Source of the DNA: a virus
DNA length: 20,334 nt
Direction: 5' to 3' (one strand)
Virus record (IMG/VR): IMGVR_UViG_3300011013_000122
Location: 1 to 20,334 of that record
Below, one piece after another: positions 13,871-20,334 of the stretch. Under the pieces are notes generated by a model, which saw only the letters and a program-made list of their open reading frames with translations, did not search any database and was not told the DNA's origin. Position 1 is the first letter of the stretch; each line of letters begins with the position of its first letter. Position numbers and translations under genes: made by a program.

Positions 13871-16800
13871 ATGGCAACAAATTTAAAACAAATTTTAGGA
13901 CAGATTACTGGTGCTAAAAAGAAACCTGCACTTGATTTCAAGGTGGGTGAAGGACTAACCCCAGAACAAAAGATAAAAGCAGAACAGATAGTAAGGAAAC
14001 CTGCACCAGTTTTAAATAATAAACAAAGTAGTGCTTATTGGGGTAATTTAATTAAAACAGAATTCACACCAAGAACAAATGCAGTTCCTATAAGGAGATT
14101 ATTTGCTAAAGAACCCACACTAACAAAAGCCCCACCAATAGCCACACAATTAGGTGGACTTGGTTTTAGGTTAATAGAAGCAGTTCCTAAGGCAGTTGCA
14201 ACTATAGGTGGAGAGTTAAAAGCAGGTTTCAAACCAACAACAGTAAAAAGTAATATAGATTTAAGGAGGTTTGGTTTTGATAAACCCAATTATGTAACAG
14301 CTTCTAAGGAAGTAACAGACAGGATAAATAAAGGTGAAAACCCATTTATTGCAGGATTAAATGTACTATCTAATAAAAGTTTAGATGTAGCTTTTGGTGC
14401 ATCATTGTTTGGTGATTTAGCTAAATTAAGTACAAGTATTTTATTAAGTGGTGGTCCTGAAGCGAAAATTGAAGCACAAAATGTTATAGATGCTTTCAAG
14501 TCAAAACAAAAGGAAGTATTTGCTAGATTAAAAAATGCACCATTAGATGTTAGGGAAAAAGCCCTAGCAGATATTTCTAATGCAAAAACTCAAGCCGAAA
14601 AAGTATTAAAAAAACTAGGGAAACCTAATTCTTTTGATAGGGCAAGAGTAAGTGCTTCTCGATATACTGAGTTAATAGGAAGACAAACAGAAGTAAAGGA
14701 TTTAGGTAATTTCTTAAACCCAGACATAAATCTTAAAACACCAAAGATAACACCCGCACCAATAGGAACTAAACAACTACCAGGAACAAGAGATGTAAAT
14801 AACACTCAACCATTTGGTCTTTCTATTAAAAAGGTGGAAAATGTTGGGAAATCTGAAACAGAACCTTTAATAAAAGAAGCTAAGAAATATAAAACTGCTG
14901 ATGAGTTTGTGGAAAAAAATATAGATAATTATATTAAAACCACTAAAGAATATAAAGATTGGGCTAAAGGTAGTTCAAAAATTATTGAAGCGTATCACGG
15001 AACACCATACTCTTTTGATAAATTTGAAATAGGTAAAAAACAGGCTGGTGCTTATGACATAGATGGGATTTCTTTTGCTCCTGAAAAAAGATTAGCAGAA
15101 CCATTTAGTAGGCAATATCCAGATTGGTATTATAGTAAAAAGAAAATTATAAACAAAAAATATCCAGAAGTATTTGAAATAAAAGATAAAATAAAACAGT
15201 TAGAAAATAATAAGAAAATTAGAAGTGTAGAAGCAATTAAAAAACGAAGAAAACCAATATATAACACAATAAAAAAGAGATGGGAAGATGAAAAAGATTG
15301 GTTATTTAACAATAATTTTGAAAAATTTAAAGAAGAGTATACCTTTCTGTTTGATGAACTTAAAAAACTAGATAAAGAATTAGAGAGAGCAAAAGCTAAA
15401 ACAGATATTAATATTACTACGAAAGAAAAAAAAATCTTAGAAAGTTATAATAAAGAATTGCAAAAACTTAATGATTCTGTTAAAGGAAATATATATAAGG
15501 TGTATATTAAGGGTAATAACATAATAGATGAAATCGGTGAGGATCTTGGTTTTTCTTCTTTTAGGGATCACGCTCTTGCCGAATTAAGGGGAGATATACT
15601 AAGAATTAAAGATGCTGATACTGGTCAATATATTGGAGAAGAAATTATGGTAAATGACCCATCTCAAGTATTTATAGTTAATTCCCCTAAAAATATATCC
15701 AAATTAAAAGAAATCTGGGAAAAAGCTAATAAACCAGTATTGCCAAAGATTAAAAATCAATCATTGATTACAGAAGCTAAGAAATATAAAAGTGCAGATG
15801 AGTTTATAAAGGCACATAGAAAAAAAATACAACTCGAGAAGATTAACAAACTTAATCCGATAAAAGATAATTTTCATACAGGTATCAGATCTATTGATGA
15901 TATAAAAACATTCAAAGAGGCTATTAAAGACCCCGAGTCCTTTGTATATCCTGATTTTAATAAAGAAACGGCAGAAAAGGCAACTAAAGATGGGAAAATT
16001 ACAATTTACAGTTCTAAACCATTGGATAAAGAATTAGCCCAATTTGTTAGTCCATCTAAAATGAATGCTACTGATTATGCAGGTGGTAATACTGTATATT
16101 CAAAAAATGTAAACATAGATGATGTTGCTTGGATAAATGTCGATGAGGGTCAATTAGTTGGTAAAACAAAACCCCAACTCACAGACATCTGGAATAAAGC
16201 AAATAAAATTACCCCTGAAACTAACTTAATAAAAGAAGCTAAGAAGTATAAAACTGCGGATGAATTTACTAATTCATTATTTAAGGAAGGTTCAACACCA
16301 TCGAGAAATAGTTCTAAACTAATAGAATTAACTAAAAACGGAAAAAAGGTAAAATCACAAACACTAACACTACTTCGTGGAACTTCTAATATTTCAAAGG
16401 AAAATCCAAAAGGAGGGTTGTGGTTTACTGAAAATGTATCTGAAGCAAAAACATACGGAGATAACATATATGTTGCAAAAGTAAAACTTGGAAAAACAAG
16501 AACATTTGATGATGTAGAAGATGCTTATTTCTCTTTAACTGGTAAAGAACTAACACAAAAACAAATAGATGGTGGGCAAAGAGTAGTTGAACCTTTATTA
16601 AAAAAAGAAGCACAAAAACAAGGTTTAGATAGTTTAGTATTAAAATATGGTGGTGTTGGAGATGGTGCGGGACAAAATCCACAAGTAGTTATATTTAATA
16701 ATAAATTAATTATATCCAAAGCCAAATTAAATGATATATGGGAAAAAGAAAATAAAAAAGAACTTCCTAAAATAGCAACTCAAAAAACTACAACTGGAGC

Positions 16801-19717
16801 AAAAACCAAGAAGACAATAATAGAACAAACAACCCAAAAACCAGAAACATCTTTTACTCAAAGAATTAAAGATTTAGCTCGTGGGGCTAGAGAAGCTACA
16901 ACCCTTACAAAAACCCAGATTAAAGCTACTCAAAATGAATTAACCAATATAATTAAAGAATCTAAACTTGGGTTGGCTGATAAGGGAAAGTTTTTATCAT
17001 CTGTAAAGAATGTGCAGACGCCAGAACAACTAAACAAGATTATTCCTGAAGTGGAAACAAGGATTACAAAACTAGAAGAAGCATCAACAAAAAGAAACCT
17101 ACTTTCACAAATAAAAAAAGAACTTAAAGCACCTATAACTAAAAAGGTGGGTTCAAACAAGATTTCAAAGTATAGCCCCAAAACCACTAAGTTATTGAAG
17201 GAATATAAGACTGGAACTACTTTATTATCTCCTGAAGGCTTAAAGATAAAAAAACTTCAAACCACAGCAGATTGGTACGAAAAACATCCTAATGAGTATT
17301 TACCCGAAAGTGTAGTTAAAGAATTAGAAGACTTAAATAAAAAGAATTTAAAATCTCTTACTATTCCCGAGTTAAAAACAGAATTAAAAAATATTCAATC
17401 CATAAAATCACAAGGTAAGACTTTTCAAAGAATAACCAGAGATAGAGAAATAATACAACGAATACAGAACATTGACAAGTTTAATGAAATTATTGATGCT
17501 GATAATGTAGATAAGGCAATAGTTCCTGAAACAAAAAACATAATACAAAGGGCTCTTACAAAAGCAAAGGTATTCAATCTTAATCTATTAAATAGTGATA
17601 CGCTTTTTGATACACTAGACGAAACATCTAAGGCAAAACTAAACTCTGGCGAAATACACAGCTTCTTTCAAAATGCAGTAAATAAATCAAGGGATTTAGA
17701 AATTATATTAAACAAGAAAGATCTTAAAAACACACAAGAGTTACTAAATAAATACGAAATAGGAAAAGAATTAAACAAAAAAGAAACCTTTGATATAAAT
17801 GGAAAACCCACAAAATTGACCAGAAACTCAATGATGGAAATTTATCTTGCAACATTTGACAAGGCTAAGCTTAATTCTGTTATTGTAGGTAATAAAATAC
17901 CAGAAAAAGTCATTTCTAAAATAATATCTAAATTAACCAAAAACGAAAAAGCATTAGTTGAAGACATACTTAAATATCATAGCGATAAATACCCAGAAAT
18001 AAATGAAGTATTTAAAAAGGTTAACTTTATGGATATGCCTAAAAATGAGGGTTATTCTCCTATGCACAAAGACCTAAAGTTCACAAAAGATAATGAAATA
18101 AACATAGCGAAAGATAACCTACAATATGCAAAGGCATCTGTTAAAAAGGGTTCTACAATAGAACGAAGTGGCTCTCTTGCACCTATAAAGTTAGACTTTA
18201 TTGGAAATCTTGTTAATGATATTTCACAAGCGAATCATTATATTTCTTGGGAACTTCCAATAAAAGAAATAAACTCTACTCTTTCTGGGATAAAAGATTC
18301 TATTGTTTCAAAATATGGAAATGAATATTATGATGTATTAAGAGAATGGGTTAAAAAGGTTGCAGGTGATGGTAGATATGATACCACTGTGTTAGCAAGA
18401 GAACTCCTAAGGTTAAGAAGAGGGATTACAAAATCTCTTATTACGAACTTTATTACTCCATTAAAACAGACAATTTCTTTATCTTCGTTCTTAACAGAAA
18501 TCAATGAATTAGACCTGTCGAAAGGTGTTTCAAAATACATATTACATAAAAAGCAATGGGATAATTTTTGGAGTAATGTTCCACAAATAGCAAACAGAAG
18601 TGAAACACTAACTCGTGATATAGGAGCAGTAAGTAAAAGTCGTTCAGCATTAAAGAAACTAAAAGGTAAAAAACCTATTAGTGAAGTAGGGGTAGCCCCA
18701 GTAAGATTGTTTGATAAACTTACTGTTCGTTCAGGAGCAACAGCTGTATATCTAAAAGCAATTAAAGATGGATTAAGCGAAGATGAAGCTATTAAAAAAA
18801 CAATAGGAGTAGTTAGAAGAACACAGATTACTGGTGATATTAAGGATCTTGTGGGATTTCAAAGTGGTGGTGCTTTGGAAAAACTATTAACTATGTTCCA
18901 AAACCAGCCCAATAAATATTATAATATTATTTATCAAAACATTAGAGCCTACGCAAAAGGAAGAAATACTAAAATGGGGCTAGCAAGGGCTTTATTGTAT
19001 GCTTGGATTATACCAACCTTCTTATATGAAGAGTTTAGCACAGGTGGAAAAGCAAAACCCAAAGACTTATTGCTATCAGAAATATTAGGTCCTGCAAATT
19101 ATGTTTTAATTTTGGGTAACTTAATTCAATCTGCTAAAAGTGGTTTTAGTTATTCTGCTTCTCCAATTGAAGATATAGCAAAGAACTTAACTGACTCAAT
19201 GAAAGACATAATTAAGGGAGATATATTAAAATCAATGGAAACATTGGGTGAATTGGCATTAAAAACACAGGGTGTTCCAGTTAATCAACCAAAAAGAACA
19301 TATAAGGGTATTCAAGATATGATTACAGGAAAAACATCTGACTGGAGAAGGTTAATTTGGAGTAAATATTCCTTAAATGAAACCAAATATTCTCCTATAA
19401 AAGCTACTTATGAAAAAGCACAAAAATTAAAAGCAGAAGGAAAAGATAAAGAAGCGCAAGCATTAGTAGATAGTTTAAGTGAGGCTGGTTATAAACTTTA
19501 CAAAGAATATAAATCATCTCTTAAGGCAAAAGAAACTAAACAAGGTAAAATAGATATACTCCCTAAATATAAGGAAATACAAAAGGTTAATAAAACTGAC
19601 CCACAGAAAGCACAAGATATGGTAAATGCACTTACAGATAACGAATATAAATACTATCAATTAGTAAAGAAATCTAAACAAAAAGACGAATTATCAAAAC
19701 AACCAATATTCAAATAA
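13871..19717 (+). CDS. giant polyvalent protein with three ART-like modules, 1948 aa
   Basis: Residues 1-332 are a helical, partly hydrophobic N-terminal part. Then three modules follow, each opened by L-I-x-E-A-K-K-Y-K-x-A-D-E-F (333, 632, 786) and closed by L-x-x-I-W-x-K-A/E-N-K (612, 770, 953). Module 1 shows ART hallmarks: YHGTPYSFDKF (H376), DGISFAPEKRLAEPF (399) and EEIMVNDPSQVFIVN (E590/E591). Module 2 is shorter, with FHTG at 668, YSSKPLDKEL and NVDEGQLVG (E759). Module 3 has LLRGTS (834), GGLWFTENVSEAKTYG (848) and PQVVIFNN. ADP-ribosyltransferases move ADP-ribose from NAD onto targets; this combination in one giant phage protein is the 'polyvalent protein' plan, assumed to be injected. 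Beyond about 1000 the protein is helical, and near 1702-1722 (MGLARALLYAWIIPTFLYEE) is a likely membrane segment. Catalytic competence of modules 2 and 3 is unsure. Confidence 0.75.
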   Translation: MATNLKQILGQITGAKKKPALDFKVGEGLTPEQKIKAEQIVRKPAPVLNNKQSSAYWGNLIKTEFTPRTNAVPIRRLFAKEPTLTKAPPIATQLGGLGFRLIEAVPKAVATIGGELKAGFKPTTVKSNIDLRRFGFDKPNYVTASKEVTDRINKGENPFIAGLNVLSNKSLDVAFGASLFGDLAKLSTSILLSGGPEAKIEAQNVIDAFKSKQKEVFARLKNAPLDVREKALADISNAKTQAEKVLKKLGKPNSFDRARVSASRYTELIGRQTEVKDLGNFLNPDINLKTPKITPAPIGTKQLPGTRDVNNTQPFGLSIKKVENVGKSETEPLIKEAKKYKTADEFVEKNIDNYIKTTKEYKDWAKGSSKIIEAYHGTPYSFDKFEIGKKQAGAYDIDGISFAPEKRLAEPFSRQYPDWYYSKKKIINKKYPEVFEIKDKIKQLENNKKIRSVEAIKKRRKPIYNTIKKRWEDEKDWLFNNNFEKFKEEYTFLFDELKKLDKELERAKAKTDINITTKEKKILESYNKELQKLNDSVKGNIYKVYIKGNNIIDEIGEDLGFSSFRDHALAELRGDILRIKDADTGQYIGEEIMVNDPSQVFIVNSPKNISKLKEIWEKANKPVLPKIKNQSLITEAKKYKSADEFIKAHRKKIQLEKINKLNPIKDNFHTGIRSIDDIKTFKEAIKDPESFVYPDFNKETAEKATKDGKITIYSSKPLDKELAQFVSPSKMNATDYAGGNTVYSKNVNIDDVAWINVDEGQLVGKTKPQLTDIWNKANKITPETNLIKEAKKYKTADEFTNSLFKEGSTPSRNSSKLIELTKNGKKVKSQTLTLLRGTSNISKENPKGGLWFTENVSEAKTYGDNIYVAKVKLGKTRTFDDVEDAYFSLTGKELTQKQIDGGQRVVEPLLKKEAQKQGLDSLVLKYGGVGDGAGQNPQVVIFNNKLIISKAKLNDIWEKENKKELPKIATQKTTTGAKTKKTIIEQTTQKPETSFTQRIKDLARGAREATTLTKTQIKATQNELTNIIKESKLGLADKGKFLSSVKNVQTPEQLNKIIPEVETRITKLEEASTKRNLLSQIKKELKAPITKKVGSNKISKYSPKTTKLLKEYKTGTTLLSPEGLKIKKLQTTADWYEKHPNEYLPESVVKELEDLNKKNLKSLTIPELKTELKNIQSIKSQGKTFQRITRDREIIQRIQNIDKFNEIIDADNVDKAIVPETKNIIQRALTKAKVFNLNLLNSDTLFDTLDETSKAKLNSGEIHSFFQNAVNKSRDLEIILNKKDLKNTQELLNKYEIGKELNKKETFDINGKPTKLTRNSMMEIYLATFDKAKLNSVIVGNKIPEKVISKIISKLTKNEKALVEDILKYHSDKYPEINEVFKKVNFMDMPKNEGYSPMHKDLKFTKDNEINIAKDNLQYAKASVKKGSTIERSGSLAPIKLDFIGNLVNDISQANHYISWELPIKEINSTLSGIKDSIVSKYGNEYYDVLREWVKKVAGDGRYDTTVLARELLRLRRGITKSLITNFITPLKQTISLSSFLTEINELDLSKGVSKYILHKKQWDNFWSNVPQIANRSETLTRDIGAVSKSRSALKKLKGKKPISEVGVAPVRLFDKLTVRSGATAVYLKAIKDGLSEDEAIKKTIGVVRRTQITGDIKDLVGFQSGGALEKLLTMFQNQPNKYYNIIYQNIRAYAKGRNTKMGLARALLYAWIIPTFLYEEFSTGGKAKPKDLLLSEILGPANYVLILGNLIQSAKSGFSYSASPIEDIAKNLTDSMKDIIKGDILKSMETLGELALKTQGVPVNQPKRTYKGIQDMITGKTSDWRRLIWSKYSLNETKYSPIKATYEKAQKLKAEGKDKEAQALVDSLSEAGYKLYKEYKSSLKAKETKQGKIDILPKYKEIQKVNKTDPQKAQDMVNALTDNEYKYYQLVKKSKQKDELSKQPIFK

Positions 19718-19718
19718 T

Positions 19719-19931
19719 ATGATTACATTAAAAGACATTAAAAATAACTGGTTAATTCTAGCATTTGTATTTGCTAGTATTGTTTGGTATGCCAATACAA
19801 ATAATCGTATAAAAAATGTTGAAGCACAAGTCCAAGAGAATAAGACTGTTCTCCAAGTTGTTTATAAAATACAAATTGATTTAGCAACAATGAAAGCCGA
19901 TATTAGTTACATTAAAGCAAATATGAAATAA
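19719..19931 (+). CDS. membrane-anchored coiled-coil protein, possible lysis accessory, 70 aa
   Basis: A short N-terminus (MITLKDIKNNW) is followed by one hydrophobic segment at about 11-26 (WLILAFVFASIVWYA) and then a coiled coil (NRIKNVEAQVQENKTVLQVV, IQIDLATMKADISYIK). This plan matches phage spanin-type (Rz-like) or holin-associated anchors, which sit in the inner membrane and extend into the envelope. The peptidase gene begins one base after its stop. No lipobox or second membrane segment is seen, so neither a holin nor an o-spanin is established. It could also be a membrane anchor for virion assembly. Confidence 0.5.
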   Translation: MITLKDIKNNWLILAFVFASIVWYANTNNRIKNVEAQVQENKTVLQVVYKIQIDLATMKADISYIKANMK

Positions 19932-19932
19932 T

Positions 19933-20334
19933 ATGATACATAAAGAAAAAATAAAAAGTGAAGACCCTAGATTAGCTAGACATATATATCATGATGACCG
20001 TTCTTGGAATTATAAACTAGATACTTCAAAGCTAGAGATAAAAGATGTAGAACATAAGCGTCTTATTCCTGTGCTTAATCAAGGGCAATTAGGAAGTTGC
20101 ACTGGTAATGCAGGAATTGGTGCAATAAATACCAACCCATTTCAATTAAATAATAAAGTCTTTTCTCCAGATGAAGATGGTGCTATTAAATTATATTCAG
20201 ATGCTACAAAGATAGATAGGTTTGGTGGTCATTACCCACCTAAAGATACAGGTTCTAGTGGTTTAGCAATAGCTAAGGTTCTTAAAAGTAATGAATTAAT
20301 ATCAGAATATAATCATACCTTTACCTTAAATGAC
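19933..20334 (+). CDS. papain-like (C1A) cysteine peptidase, partial at right edge
   Basis: The frame starts at ATG 19933-19935, one base after the previous stop, and remains open to the last base (134 codons seen). The active-site motif is clear: NQGQLGSCTGNAG at residues 49-61, with the oxyanion-hole glutamine Q50 and the catalytic cysteine C56. The His and Asn of the triad should lie beyond the window edge. It has no visible signal peptide and no long prodomain: only about 43 residues precede the catalytic part. C1A peptidases cleave proteins. In a phage this could be a lysin for a proteinaceous surface layer, a processing protease or an injected effector. Position after a membrane-anchored coiled coil favours lysis, but this is inference. 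Confidence 0.85.
   Translation, partial: MIHKEKIKSEDPRLARHIYHDDRSWNYKLDTSKLEIKDVEHKRLIPVLNQGQLGSCTGNAGIGAINTNPFQLNNKVFSPDEDGAIKLYSDATKIDRFGGHYPPKDTGSSGLAIAKVLKSNELISEYNHTFTLND

Noticed and set aside
1269-17187. Many long minus-strand open frames opposite the virion genes
   Set aside because: They lie opposite strongly supported genes in other frames, lack start signals and known motifs, and arise from AT-rich codon composition.
1502-19717. UGA recoding as an amino acid
   Set aside because: No internal TGA codon occurs in the long reading frames; tryptophans are coded by TGG.

Overview
The window is the late (virion) half of a tailed-phage or prophage genome, AT-rich (about one third GC by eye). 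From about 1.1 kb to the right edge every gene runs on the + strand in the order typical of tailed phages: small terminase, large terminase, portal, scaffold, HK97-fold capsid, head-tail adaptor, virion surface and fibre proteins, internal (ejection-type) proteins, and a possible lysis pair. I see no tail tube, sheath or long tape measure. A 407-aa coiled-coil protein and a 1948-aa multidomain protein sit where podoviruses keep their ejection proteins, so a short-tailed phage is the best guess.

Layout. 1-470 carries a two-gene leftward operon, including a 50-aa membrane protein. 470-600 is a divergent intergenic region with a weak leftward promoter and a perfect DnaA-box match. At 602-630 a perfect consensus sigma70 promoter faces right, but no gene follows it for almost 500 bases. 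This stretch (about 637-1063) folds by eye into a multibranched RNA with a 9-bp closing helix, a long interrupted rod, a probable H-type pseudoknot and two hairpin loops complementary over 8 nt. It looks like a large phage noncoding RNA of the ornate kind (compare ROOL and GOLLD) and is the best candidate here for an undescribed system. Two more perfect promoters drive the small terminase and a 92-aa gene with almost no leader.

The virion section holds two strongly repetitive proteins: a six-blade kelch-like propeller with variable loop codons in a nearly constant frame, and a protein with seven exact-period 22-aa repeats. The 1948-aa protein carries three tandem modules, each bounded by the same short motifs and each resembling an ADP-ribosyltransferase fold. 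This is the 'polyvalent protein' pattern of effectors thought to enter the cell with phage DNA. The window ends inside a papain-like (C1A) cysteine peptidase gene that follows a small membrane-anchored coiled-coil protein.

Host. None of the starts has a convincing Shine-Dalgarno sequence; they have A/T-rich leaders, often ending in ATTATG, and several starts are nearly leaderless. Of 20 complete genes, 19 stop at TAA, one at TAG and none at TGA. The promoters are classical TTGACA/TATAAT, which argues against Bacteroidetes. A low-GC bacterium with leader-independent initiation, such as a member of Patescibacteria (CPR), would fit, but this is inference.
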